A stretch of DNA of 64,000 nucleotides, taken from assembly GCA_002737365.1 (NCBI GenBank), contig NSIL01000009.1, positions 50,500 through 114,499 of the forward strand, written 5' to 3'. The position numbers and the translations under genes are program-made. The stretch is from Acidobacterium sp. Its GTDB lineage: Bacteria; Acidobacteriota; Vicinamibacteria; Vicinamibacterales; UBA2999. The notes below the pieces were generated by a model. It did no database searches. It was not told the DNA's origin and saw nothing but the letters and a program-made list of their open reading frames with translations. Below are positions 1 to 7,656 of the stretch, one piece after another (positions within the stretch are counted from its first letter, which is position 1; each line of letters begins with the position of its first letter).

Positions 1-448
1 TCAGTTCCGAATTCGGCAATCCAAACAGAATGAGCTTCTTGTCGATGGCGGCGACGGCACGGGCAATGGCATCGGCGAGCGCGCGATCGCGGCACGCCAT
101 GTTGTAGAGCGCACCGTGCGCCTTGACATGCTGCAGGCGCACACCCTGGCCGGCCGCGATGCCGGCGAGCGCCGCCACCTGGTAGACCACGAAGTCTTCC
201 ACTTCCTGCGGCGTCGCCTGGATCTCGCGCCGGCCAAAGCCGACGAGATCGGGAAAACCGGGATGAGCCCCGATCGCTACACCGCTGGCTTTGGCCAGCG
301 CGACCGTGGCCCGCATGGTGCCCGGGTCGCCGGCGTGGAAGCCGCAGGCGACATTCGCCGAGGAAATGCTCGCCATCAGGGCGGCGTCGTCACCCATCGG
401 CCAGGGGCCGAATGACTCGCCGAGGTCAGAGTTGAGATCAATTCTCAT
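1..448 (-). CDS. pxpA: 5-oxoprolinase subunit A (LamB/YcsF family), C-terminus cut by window edge
   Basis: The reading frame runs from ATG at 448 leftward off the window; 149 codons are visible with no stop. It begins [21 protein letters not shown] and contains [29 protein letters not shown] and [10 protein letters not shown], which are hallmark motifs of the LamB/YcsF family. In that family the protein works with PxpB and PxpC to hydrolyse 5-oxoproline to glutamate with ATP; it is cytoplasmic. The ATG follows an AAGGAC ribosome-binding site three bases away. The partner subunits would lie to the left, outside the window. It is transcribed divergently from the PepSY gene. The call is firm; the C-terminal part cannot be seen. 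Confidence 0.93.
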   Translation of the reverse strand, partial: MRIDLNSDLGESFGPWPMGDDAALMASISSANVACGFHAGDPGTMRATVALAKASGVAIGAHPGFPDLVGFGRREIQATPQEVEDFVVYQVAALAGIAAGQGVRLQHVKAHGALYNMACRDRALADAIARAVAAIDKKLILFGLPNSEL

Positions 449-459
449 TTTGTCCTTGA

Positions 460-494
460 CCGACCATTTTAGTCGGCAATATGCTGGTCCTTAA
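460..494 (-). promoter_or_regulatory. Candidate pxpA promoter with CCGAC-N7-GTCGG dyad over the -10
   Basis: On the minus strand TTAAGG (489-494) is followed after 17 bases by TAAAAT (466-471), a reasonable sigma-70 -35/-10 pair placed 18 bases before the pxpA ATG. The -10 sits exactly between the arms of a perfect inverted repeat, CCGAC at 460-464 and GTCGG at 472-476. A dyad enclosing a -10 box is a usual layout for a repressor operator. The regulator is not known. Confidence 0.45.
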
Positions 495-495
495 C

Positions 496-512
496 TTGAG
501 ACTAGGTCTCAA
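496..512. promoter_or_regulatory. Perfect 7-bp palindrome, candidate operator
   Basis: TTGAGAC-TAG-GTCTCAA is a perfect inverted repeat with a 3-base spacer, 10 bases before the PepSY ATG and just upstream of the pxpA -35. Its place between two divergent genes suggests an operator. I cannot match it with certainty to a known regulator box. Confidence 0.45.
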
Positions 513-522
513 CATCTCACCC

Positions 523-1674
523 ATGGAGACTCTTCGCTCACTCATCTTTTGGATGCACCTGATTGCCGGCGTCGCCGCCGGGGTGGTCGTCCTCATCATG
601 TCCATCACCGGCGTGGCCCTCACCTACGAGAAGCAAATGCTCGAGTGGGCGGACCGCGGCGCCTGGACGGCGCCGTCCCCGGCTGACGCCCGGCACCTCC
701 CGCCAGAGACGCTGCTGGCTAAAGCGGCCGCAGCCCAGCCGGGGCTGGCACCAACTGGCGTCACCCTGCGCGCCAACGCCGCGGCGCCCGCCACGGTGAC
801 GTTCCAGGGCAACAAGTCCCTTCTCATCAATCCTTACACGGGCACAATCATCGGCGAACCACCAGCCGGCCTCCGCAGTTTTTTCCGAACCATGACGGTG
901 TGGCATCGCTATCTGGCATTGGAAGGCGCCAGCCGCTCGATCGGCAAGGCCATTACCGGCGCCGCCAACCTCGGCTTCCTGTTCATCGTTTTGAGCGGCA
1001 TCTACCTGTGGTTCCCCCGCGTGTGGAGCTGGCTTCAGTTCAAGAACGTGCTGTGGTTCCGGCGCGGCCTGCCGGCCAAGGGGCGCGACTTCAACTGGCA
1101 CAACGTCATTGGCTTCTGGTCGGCAGTGCCACTGGCGGTCGTCGTGGCCGGAGCCGTGCCGATCTCGTATCCGTGGGCGAGCAACCTCGTCTACCGGCTG
1201 GCGGGCGATCGCCCCCCGACCGCCGCCGCTCCCCCGGCCGCCGCAACACCCGAGCCGGTGTCTGCAAGTGGCCTGAACGCCGCGTGGTCGCGTGCCCAGG
1301 CGCAGGTGCCCGCGTGGCGCACCATGACCGTCCGGCTGTCCGCCGACAGCAGGCCGCTGGCCCTGACCGTTGACCAAGGCTACGGCGGGCAGCCGCAAAA
1401 ACGTGAAACCCTCACCATCGATCGCGCGACCGTCGACATCGCCAAGGCCGAGACCTTCGCGGACTTGAGCCCTGGTCGCCGCGCGAGGTCCTGGTTGCGG
1501 TTCGCGCACACGGGAGAGTTCTACGGCCTCGCCGGCCAAACGCTGGCCGGCATCGTCTCGGCCGGTGGCGTCGTGCTGGTCTACACCGGCCTGGCGCTCG
1601 CGTGCCGCCGATTCATGTCCTGGATTCGGCGCCGCGGCCAACAAGGGTCGGCCGAGCACGCGCGGGCGGCGTGA
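523..1674 (+). CDS. PepSY-associated transmembrane protein (PiuB-like)
   Basis: 383 aa from ATG 523. An in-frame ATG at 481 lies upstream, but the segment between holds the palindrome and adds no family-like sequence, so 523 is preferred. Four membrane segments are visible: about residues 5-30 (ends SITGVALTYE), 145-175 (AANLGFLFIVLSGIYLWFP), 205-230 and 340-365. The first helix pair carries histidines and the WHRY motif usual in the PepSY_TM family. Family members sit in the inner membrane and are often tied to siderophore-iron reduction. A short segment DQGYGGQP near residue 285 coincides with an 18-base word repeated at 29046. Function beyond family is inferred. Confidence 0.82.
   Translation: METLRSLIFWMHLIAGVAAGVVVLIMSITGVALTYEKQMLEWADRGAWTAPSPADARHLPPETLLAKAAAAQPGLAPTGVTLRANAAAPATVTFQGNKSLLINPYTGTIIGEPPAGLRSFFRTMTVWHRYLALEGASRSIGKAITGAANLGFLFIVLSGIYLWFPRVWSWLQFKNVLWFRRGLPAKGRDFNWHNVIGFWSAVPLAVVVAGAVPISYPWASNLVYRLAGDRPPTAAAPPAAATPEPVSASGLNAAWSRAQAQVPAWRTMTVRLSADSRPLALTVDQGYGGQPQKRETLTIDRATVDIAKAETFADLSPGRRARSWLRFAHTGEFYGLAGQTLAGIVSAGGVVLVYTGLALACRRFMSWIRRRGQQGSAEHARAA
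1374..1391 (+). repeat. 18-base dispersed word, copy 1 (encodes QGYGGQ)
   Basis: CCAAGGCTACGGCGGGCA occurs here inside the PepSY gene and again, identical, at 29046-29063 inside the quinone methyltransferase gene. Both copies are read in the same phase as QGYGGQ and both fall at a loop-like position. A short mobile repeat is likely. Confidence 0.6.
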
Positions 1675-1700
1675 GTGCTTCCGCCTAACCGTTCGGCGTT

Positions 1701-2918
1701 ATGATTCGGCGCATGACCAGACCTCAACTGGCTGCGGTTCTCGCCATCCTCTTCTTCGCTTCGCCAGGGTTCGCGCAATCATCGGTCCGCCAGACACAAG
1801 AAGACGACTACACACGCTACGAATTGCTGGGCCCAGACAGCGCGCAGTTTCGAATCTTGTATGAAGTCACTGCGACGACCGCCGGCGCGCCCTACTTCTT
1901 CAATGCCATTCGTCGCGGCAGCGTCGCGACCGATGAGCGCGTCACCGACCTGATGACCGGTCTGCCGCTCAAGTGGGAGGTGGTCAACGGCAAGCAGGCC
2001 CGCGCCGAGGGTCATCCCACCGCCGATCTCGAAACCGAGTGGCTGAAAGTGCACCTCGCCCGGCCGGTGCCGAAGGGCGGCGAAGGACGCGTCCTGATCG
2101 ACAAGACCTACAAGGACGCCAAGAGCTACTTCCGCGACGGCGACACGATTGTTTTCGATCGGTCGCTCGGCATCCGCCGCAACGCCGTCGTGCTGCCGGC
2201 CGGTTATCGCTTGATCAGCTGCAACGTGCCCTCACAGGTGATGGCCACCGACGATGGCCGGGTCATGATCACGTTCATGAACACGAGCGCGGCGGCCGCG
2301 CCGCTCGTGATCCGCGCCAAGCCGGGCCTGGCGCCCTTGACACAGAAGCTGCCGACGACTCGCGGGGCCTCAGCGCCAGTGACGATGGCGTCGCAGGCTG
2401 TGCGGCTGTCGGACCGCGCGCACCAGGATCGAGAGATCGTCTACTTTCCCAACGACCCCGCGACGCATTCGTTCAGCCTCTATCACGACTACACCGAGTC
2501 TCGCCCCGGCGTCGGTCACTACTTCAACGTGGTGCGCGCTGGTAGTTCGGTGTCGAATCCGTCAGCGGTCTTGCTGGACACCGGTGAGGTGCTCAAGGTT
2601 GAGACCCTGAGCGGCGCTGACCTGAAGAAGCGCGGCCTCGATGCCGGGGAGCCGGTCACCGATACGACGCAGATCGTGGTGATCGCAGTCCCGGCCGTGA
2701 AGCAGGGGCAGTCGGTGCGGCTGCGGATTACCGAGACCTACACCGATGCCAATCGCTATCTGCTCGAGGGGGATGAACTAGTCTGGGACCGGGCGTTCGG
2801 TCGACCCCGGAATGCCGTGGTGCTGCCCGCCGGGTCAAGGAGTAGGCTGGGACTGCCAGCCTACGTGAGCATCTGCAGCAGCAGTGCCTTCTGCGAGTGT
2901 AACCGGTTCTCGGCCTGA
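1701..2918 (+). CDS. Secreted protein with two repeated domains, second repeat cut short
   Basis: 405 aa with a signal peptide (MIRRMTRPQLAAVLAILFF then ASPGFAQ). I do not recognise the family. The protein contains an internal duplication. The first half has YKDAKSYFRDGDTIVFDR and RRNAVVLPAG; the second has YTDANRYLLEGDELVWDR and PRNAVVLPAG. Repeat 1 continues about 45 residues past VVLPAG, but repeat 2 stops there and the frame runs through a hairpin (2842-2864) and 58 bases into the 3' end of argF read backwards. The last 30 residues (SRSRLGLPAYV onward) are therefore probably not native. A truncated gene is likely. Confidence 0.6.
   Translation: MIRRMTRPQLAAVLAILFFASPGFAQSSVRQTQEDDYTRYELLGPDSAQFRILYEVTATTAGAPYFFNAIRRGSVATDERVTDLMTGLPLKWEVVNGKQARAEGHPTADLETEWLKVHLARPVPKGGEGRVLIDKTYKDAKSYFRDGDTIVFDRSLGIRRNAVVLPAGYRLISCNVPSQVMATDDGRVMITFMNTSAAAAPLVIRAKPGLAPLTQKLPTTRGASAPVTMASQAVRLSDRAHQDREIVYFPNDPATHSFSLYHDYTESRPGVGHYFNVVRAGSSVSNPSAVLLDTGEVLKVETLSGADLKKRGLDAGEPVTDTTQIVVIAVPAVKQGQSVRLRITETYTDANRYLLEGDELVWDRAFGRPRNAVVLPAGSRSRLGLPAYVSICSSSAFCECNRFSA
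2842..2864. terminator. Perfect 9-bp hairpin at the argF stop codon
   Basis: GTAGGCTGG (2842-2850) and CCAGCCTAC (2856-2864) form a perfect stem with loop GACTG. The argF stop codon (2861-2863, minus strand) lies inside the stem. No T-run follows on either side, so it is not a classical intrinsic terminator, although it probably ends or stabilises the arg message. Similar stop-codon hairpins occur at 36669 and 48261. Confidence 0.5.
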
Positions 2919-3784
2919 TCAAACACCATCGAAATCGGCGACTCGATCACTTCGTCCGTCACTTCCTCCCCGCGATGAGCGGGGAGGCAGTGCATGAACA
3001 GCGCGTCGGGTTTCGCCAGCGCCATCAGGGCTTCGTTGACCTGGTAGCGCTGGAACAGCTTCTTCCGATCGGCGTACTCGACTTCCTGGCCCATCGAGGT
3101 CCAGACGTCGGTGTAGACCGCGTCGACATCGCGCACCGCCGCCTTGGGATCGGTAAACTCCGTCAGGCCGGCGCCCTTCTGTGACACCGCGGCTGCCTGA
3201 TCGACGACCTCGTCAGGTAACTCAAAGCCCTTGGGCGTCGCCACGTGCACGGCGATCCCCAGCATCATCGCCACATGCACGAGCGAGGTACAGACGTTGT
3301 TGCCGTCGCCAACGAACGCAATGCGGCGGCCTTCAAACGAACGCCACTTTTCCGACAGCGTCTGCACGTCGGCCAGGGCCTGGCACGGATGCTCTTCATT
3401 GCTGAGGGCGTTGATGACGTGCAGCTTGGGCGTGATTTCTGCGATCTGCGATAGTCGCTCCTGCGCGAACGTGCGAATGACGACGGCGTCGACCCAGCGC
3501 TCGAGGTTGCGGGTCACGTCCTGGATCGGTTCGCGATCGGCGCGCATCACGTCGGCGGGAATTTCGACGATGTCGCCACCGAGCTCGCGGACACCGATGG
3601 TCATGGTGACGCGGGTGCGCAGCGATGGTTTCTCGAACAGCAAGCCGACGTTCTTGCCGTTGAGGGCGTTCCAGGTCGGCGCCTTCATGCCCTTGACGCG
3701 CTCTCGCTTCAGTTTGGCGGCGAGCTCAAGCACTTTGCCGAGGCGGTCGGGATCGAGGTCGAGGATGGAAAGAAAATTCTGCAC
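2861..3784 (-). CDS. argF: Ornithine carbamoyltransferase
   Basis: 307 aa, GTG start. It forms citrulline from ornithine and carbamoyl phosphate in the cytoplasm. Carbamoyl-phosphate site motifs are present: SLRTR at 54-58 (family usually STRTR) and HPCQ at 132-135. The ornithine loop TDVWTSMGQ is at 225-233 and the catalytic HCLPAHRGEEV at 265-275, followed by FDQAENR. The SMG loop favours ornithine over N-acetylornithine as substrate. Length is typical. It is the last gene of argCBDAJF, 3 bases after the argJ stop. Confidence 0.93.
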   Translation of the reverse strand: MQNFLSILDLDPDRLGKVLELAAKLKRERVKGMKAPTWNALNGKNVGLLFEKPSLRTRVTMTIGVRELGGDIVEIPADVMRADREPIQDVTRNLERWVDAVVIRTFAQERLSQIAEITPKLHVINALSNEEHPCQALADVQTLSEKWRSFEGRRIAFVGDGNNVCTSLVHVAMMLGIAVHVATPKGFELPDEVVDQAAAVSQKGAGLTEFTDPKAAVRDVDAVYTDVWTSMGQEVEYADRKKLFQRYQVNEALMALAKPDALFMHCLPAHRGEEVTDEVIESPISMVFDQAENRLHSQKALLLQMLT

Positions 3785-3787
3785 GGG

Positions 3788-4999
3788 TCAGGTCCGATAC
3801 TCGGCGTTGATCTTCACGTACTCGGCCGACAGGTCGCAGGTCCACACGGTGGCGGTATGCGCTCCGCCGGTGCCGAGGTTGACCTCGATCGCGAGGTCCT
3901 TGCCCATCAGGTAATCGGCCGCCTGTGGCGCCAGTTCGTCGAACGGGCGGCCGTTCTCGAAGAGTACCAGCGAGCCGATCTGCACCCGCGCACCGTCGAG
4001 CACGAACGCGGCGCCGGAGCGGCCGGCCGCCGCCACCAGTCGGCCCCAGTTCGGGTCGCCGCCGTGGACGGCCGTCTTGACGAGTGGCGAGTTGGCAATT
4101 GCGCGCGCGGCCATCCAGGCATCGGCGTCGGTTGCCGCCCCAGTCGTGGTGATGGCAATCAACTTGGTCGCGCCTTCGCCGCCGCGGACTACACCGAGCG
4201 CGAGTTCATGGGCCACGGTCCGAAACGCTTCGAACAGGTCGGCGTAGAGGTTCTCGGTGATCTCGACGCCGCTCATGCCGTTGGCGAGAGCCAGCACGCA
4301 GTCGTTGGTCGAGGGCTCGCCGTCGACCGTGATCGCATTAAAGGTGAACCGGCACGCGTCCGAGAGCGCGCGCGACAGCATCACGGGATCCACCGTCGCG
4401 TCCGTCGTCAGGTAGCCCAGCATCGTCGCCATGCGCGGCTCGATCATGCCCGAGCCCTTGGCCATGCCGCCGACGCGAAATGAGCCGATGGCGGTGCGCA
4501 CTTCGACCGCGTATTCCTTTGGGAACGGGTCGGTGGTCATGATGCCGCGAGCGGCCGCCGCGCCGCCCTCGGCACTGAGCGACGCGGCGGCTTGCGGTAT
4601 GCCGGTGCGCAGCTTGTCCATCTTCAAGTTGACGCCGATCACGCCCGTGGAGCCGACCAGCACCTGCTGCACATCGCAGCCGACGGCCGTGGCCGTCAGG
4701 GCCGCCATTTCACGCGCATCGGCCATGCCTTGCGGCCCGGTGCAGGCGTTGGCGCAACCGCTGTTGGTGACCATGGCACGGGCCCGGCCACCGGTGGCGG
4801 CGAGGTGTTCCTCGCACACGAGCAGCGGCGCCGCCTTGGCGAGGTTGAGCGTGAACACACCAGCGGCCTGCGCGGGCGCGTCGCTGACGACCAATGACAG
4901 GTCGGGCTTGCCGCTGGCCTTGATGCCGCAGTGCAGGCCGGTGGCGCGAAAGCCGGCCGGCGCGGTGATGCCGCCCTCGATCGGATAGATCTCAGCCAC
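3788..4999 (-). CDS. argJ: Bifunctional glutamate N-acetyltransferase / ornithine acetyltransferase
   Basis: 403 aa, GTG start, overlapping the upstream GNAT gene by 8 bases. ArgJ moves the acetyl group from acetylornithine to glutamate, recycling it in the cyclic arginine pathway. The self-cleavage site is visible as RMATMLGY, with cleavage expected before Thr192, the N-terminal nucleophile of the beta chain. VTNSGCANACTG at 77-88 and KGSGMIEP at 181-188 are also family hallmarks, and the protein ends NAEYRT as expected. With ArgJ present, argE is not needed, and none is seen. Confidence 0.94.
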   Translation of the reverse strand: MAEIYPIEGGITAPAGFRATGLHCGIKASGKPDLSLVVSDAPAQAAGVFTLNLAKAAPLLVCEEHLAATGGRARAMVTNSGCANACTGPQGMADAREMAALTATAVGCDVQQVLVGSTGVIGVNLKMDKLRTGIPQAAASLSAEGGAAAARGIMTTDPFPKEYAVEVRTAIGSFRVGGMAKGSGMIEPRMATMLGYLTTDATVDPVMLSRALSDACRFTFNAITVDGEPSTNDCVLALANGMSGVEITENLYADLFEAFRTVAHELALGVVRGGEGATKLIAITTTGAATDADAWMAARAIANSPLVKTAVHGGDPNWGRLVAAAGRSGAAFVLDGARVQIGSLVLFENGRPFDELAPQAADYLMGKDLAIEVNLGTGGAHTATVWTCDLSAEYVKINAEYRT

Positions 5000-5618
5000 G
5001 GTGACTCCCGACGGCCGCGCCCTGGCTGGTGCCGGTCAGGGCATGGGCCCGCTCAAGGTCCAGGACAATAGCGTACTGCCCGCAGTTGCGGAACAGTGGG
5101 CACGCATGGCAATCGTGCGCAATCTTCTCAGGTACCCAGGTGTGCGGAACGATCGCGAATCCCATCCGCACGAAGAACCGGGCGTCGTGGGCAAACGCAC
5201 AGAGACGCGCGAACCCTTCGCGGCGGGCGCGGCGGCCGAGTTCCTCGACCATGCGATGACCGAGACCTGACTGGCGGGCGTCGTGACTGACCACGAGCGA
5301 CCGTATCTCGGCGACGGCCTTCGACAGCGGCGCCAACTCGGCACAGCCGACGATACGGTCGACCTGATCGCTCTGAGCGACGCTCGTGTCGCTCTGAGCG
5401 ACGCTCTTGTCGCTCTGAATCGCGACCACGAAACGGTGCGCGTGGTCGGCGAGTTCGCCCAGTGAACGTGGCAGCAGGCGGCCTTCTTCAAGGTGTGCCG
5501 CAATCAGGGCGTGCAGGGCCGGCGCGTCGCCGGCGATGGCCACGCGCAAGGTGGTGGCCGGCTTGGCCGGCCCCGACCGGCGCCGCTTGCCCGGTCCGTT
5601 GTCCACGACTACTCGCAT
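4992..5618 (-). CDS. argA: GNAT N-acetyltransferase, short ArgA-type N-acetylglutamate synthase
   Basis: 208 aa from ATG 5618, two bases after the argD stop. The open frame continues upstream through argD but that part is a shadow. The GNAT fold shows in AEIRSLVVSHDARQSGLGHRMVEELGRRA (the QSGLGHR acetyl-CoA loop). The tail CHACPLFRNCGQYAIVL, with three cysteines, is typical of short ArgA proteins and of ArgA domains fused to ArgH. It would start the pathway by acetylating glutamate, beside an ArgJ that recycles the acetyl group. An AQSD(K/T)SV repeat near residues 70-85 is a recent 21-base tandem duplication (5369-5418). Confidence 0.82.
   Translation of the reverse strand: MRVVVDNGPGKRRRSGPAKPATTLRVAIAGDAPALHALIAAHLEEGRLLPRSLGELADHAHRFVVAIQSDKSVAQSDTSVAQSDQVDRIVGCAELAPLSKAVAEIRSLVVSHDARQSGLGHRMVEELGRRARREGFARLCAFAHDARFFVRMGFAIVPHTWVPEKIAHDCHACPLFRNCGQYAIVLDLERAHALTGTSQGAAVGSHRG
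5369..5418. repeat. 21-base tandem repeat, 2.4 copies, inside argA
   Basis: Two units that differ at one base (5369-5389 and 5390-5410) are followed by a third partial copy beginning CGCTCTGA. The reading frame is kept, adding AQSD-x-SV heptads to a surface loop of the acetyltransferase. Confidence 0.8.
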
Positions 5619-5620
5619 CG

Positions 5621-6844
5621 TCACGCTCTCATCTCGACCGTCGATCCCTCGACCTTGACCGACGCCAACGCACCATCGAGCACGCCGATGGCTTCTTCCA
5701 GTTCTGTCTTCGTCACCGTGAGTGGCGGCAGCATGCGGACCACGCGCTCGGCGGTCCGGTTCACCAGCAGGCCCGCCTTGAGGGCGGCGTCGACGACCGG
5801 CTGGGCGTCGACGGCCAACTCGAGGCCGCGCATCAGGCCGGCGCCGCGCACGGAGGTGATCACCGGGTGCTGGCGCTGCAAGTCCTGCAGGCGCTGTTCG
5901 AACAGCGTGCCCATTTCGGCGATGTGCGGTTTCAGCGCTTCGAGCTGTGCCAGCACATAGAGAGCGGCCCGTGTCGACAACAGGTTGCCGCCATAGGTGG
6001 TGCCGTGGTCGCCGGCGAAAATCTGCGTCGCGACGTGTTCGCCGACGAGCGCTGCGCCGATCGGAATACCTGATCCGATGGCCTTGCCGACGGTCACCAG
6101 GTCGGGCGTCCAGCCGAACGACTGGTAGTGAAACGAGTGGCCGGTGCGGCCGAGGCCACACTGGACTTCGTCGGCGATCAGCAGCGTGCCGGTCGTCTTG
6201 GTCACCCGAGCGATGGCGGCCGCGAACTCTGGCGACAGCGCACGCACGCCGCCTTCGCCCTGGATCGGTTCCGCGATGAGGGCAGCGGTTGATTGGGTGA
6301 CCGCGGCTTCGAGGCCGGCGATGTCGTCGGGCGCGACGAACGTGACGCCGGGAATCAGCGGACCGAACGGATCGCGATAGTGCGCGTTGGCAGTGACCGA
6401 CAGCGCGCCCATGGTCCGGCCCGAGAACCCGTGCTCGAGGGCGACATAGGCCGTGCGGTTCGTGACGCCCTGCGAATACCAGAAGCGACGCGCGAACTTG
6501 AGGCACGCTTCCACGGCTTCGGTGCCGCTGTTGCAGAAGAACGCGCGCTGTAATCCCGACAGGGCCGACAGGCGCGCGGCCAACTGGCCCTGCAGCGGGT
6601 GGTAGTAGAGATTCGAGGTGTGCACCAGCGTCCTGGCCTGGTCGGCGATTACCGCGGCCAGGCCGGGGTGCGCATGACCGAGCACCGCCACGCCGATCCC
6701 CGAAATGAAATCGAGGTAAGCGCGGCCGTCAGCATCGAACAGGCGAGTGCCCTCGCCGCGCACGAACACCACGGGCTGCCGCTTGTAGGTTTGGAGTACG
6801 TGTTGCGCTTCAAGCGCAGTCACGGTTTCGGTCGTCATCGTCAC
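5621..6844 (-). CDS. argD: Acetylornithine aminotransferase
   Basis: 407 aa. GTG at 6844 overlaps the argB stop by 4 bases; ATG at 6838 is an alternative. A class III PLP enzyme that converts N-acetylglutamate semialdehyde to N-acetylornithine. Visible motifs: ISGIGVAVLGHAHP, FFCNSGTEAVE, AEPIQGEGGV, LIADEVQCGLGRTG, and the PLP lysine K254 in VTVGKAIGSG. It may also serve lysine synthesis (succinyl-DAP), as many ArgD do. It lies mid-operon between argB and the ArgA-like gene. Confidence 0.94.
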   Translation of the reverse strand: MTMTTETVTALEAQHVLQTYKRQPVVFVRGEGTRLFDADGRAYLDFISGIGVAVLGHAHPGLAAVIADQARTLVHTSNLYYHPLQGQLAARLSALSGLQRAFFCNSGTEAVEACLKFARRFWYSQGVTNRTAYVALEHGFSGRTMGALSVTANAHYRDPFGPLIPGVTFVAPDDIAGLEAAVTQSTAALIAEPIQGEGGVRALSPEFAAAIARVTKTTGTLLIADEVQCGLGRTGHSFHYQSFGWTPDLVTVGKAIGSGIPIGAALVGEHVATQIFAGDHGTTYGGNLLSTRAALYVLAQLEALKPHIAEMGTLFEQRLQDLQRQHPVITSVRGAGLMRGLELAVDAQPVVDAALKAGLLVNRTAERVVRMLPPLTVTKTELEEAIGVLDGALASVKVEGSTVEMRA

Positions 6845-7656
6845 GGCTTCTTCACAACCTTCGAGGTGGCAGTGGTCTTCTGCAACCCAACCGCCTGGGC
6901 AATCCGCCTGGCATCACGCCCGTCAATAATCACGACGCTGCTGGCACCGGCCAGCGCGGCCTCGCCCGCGGTGAGCTTGGCTACCATCCCCGCGTTCGCG
7001 GTCCCCGAGGTCACGAGCTTCGCGATGTGCGTCTTGTTGAGGCGCGGAATCGTCTGTCCGCGCTTGTCGAGGACGCCGGCAGTCGCGCCGGCCATCACCA
7101 GGCGCTTGGCCTTGATCCGCGATGCCAGGCTGCCGGCCAGTGTGTCGGCGTTGACGTTGAACAGTTGCCCGTCCTTCGAGGCACTGACGCAGGCAATCAC
7201 CGGCACGTAGCCGGCACGGCACAGCAGTGTCAGCAGCTCGGGAGGCACCGCGGTCGTCACCGGCGTGCCGACCATGCCCAGGTCAACGGTGTCGCCACTC
7301 GTCGCCTTGTGTGGCGCGGCCTTCTTGACGGGCGCGACGCCGGCATCCGCGCCGGTCAGGCCGACCGCGCGGCCACCCGCCGCATTAATGGCGGCGACAA
7401 AACGCGTGTTGATCGACCCGGCCAGCACCGAGACGACGATCTCGAGTGTTTCCGGATCGGTCACGCGCAGGCCATCGACCTGCCGCTTCGGGATGCCGAC
7501 CTGCGCGAGCGCGGCATCGATCTCACGGCCACCGCCGTGCACGACGATCAACGGCCGCTGCTTCGACGCCAGCTTGATCACCTTGGCGATGGCCGCCAGT
7601 CGATCCGGGCTCTCGAGCAATTCGCCACCGAGCTTCAACACGACCGCGCGCTTCAT
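6841..7656 (-). CDS. argB: Acetylglutamate kinase
   Basis: 271 aa, ATG 7656, overlapping argC by 4 bases. It phosphorylates N-acetylglutamate. The ATP-phosphate loop KLGGELLE (8-15) and HGGGREID (40-47) are clear, as is the substrate region DGLRVTDPETLEIV. FNVNADTLAGSLASRI and the C-terminal lysine-rich end are typical of the amino-acid kinase fold. An N-terminal helix extension, which marks arginine-sensitive hexameric forms, is absent, so control is probably by ArgR and not by feedback (inference). Confidence 0.93.
   Translation of the reverse strand: MKRAVVLKLGGELLESPDRLAAIAKVIKLASKQRPLIVVHGGGREIDAALAQVGIPKRQVDGLRVTDPETLEIVVSVLAGSINTRFVAAINAAGGRAVGLTGADAGVAPVKKAAPHKATSGDTVDLGMVGTPVTTAVPPELLTLLCRAGYVPVIACVSASKDGQLFNVNADTLAGSLASRIKAKRLVMAGATAGVLDKRGQTIPRLNKTHIAKLVTSGTANAGMVAKLTAGEAALAGASSVVIIDGRDARRIAQAVGLQKTTATSKVVKKP

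Noticed and set aside
538..1659. Long minus-strand open frame over the PepSY gene
   Set aside because: It is a GC-rich antisense shadow: its protein has low-complexity H/R/G/D content and no motif, while the plus strand encodes a clear membrane protein.
4992..6506. Long 504-codon frame that includes the ArgA-like domain
   Set aside because: The N-terminal 300 codons are argD read in another frame (arginine-rich, no motif). The real gene starts at ATG 5618 just after the argD stop.
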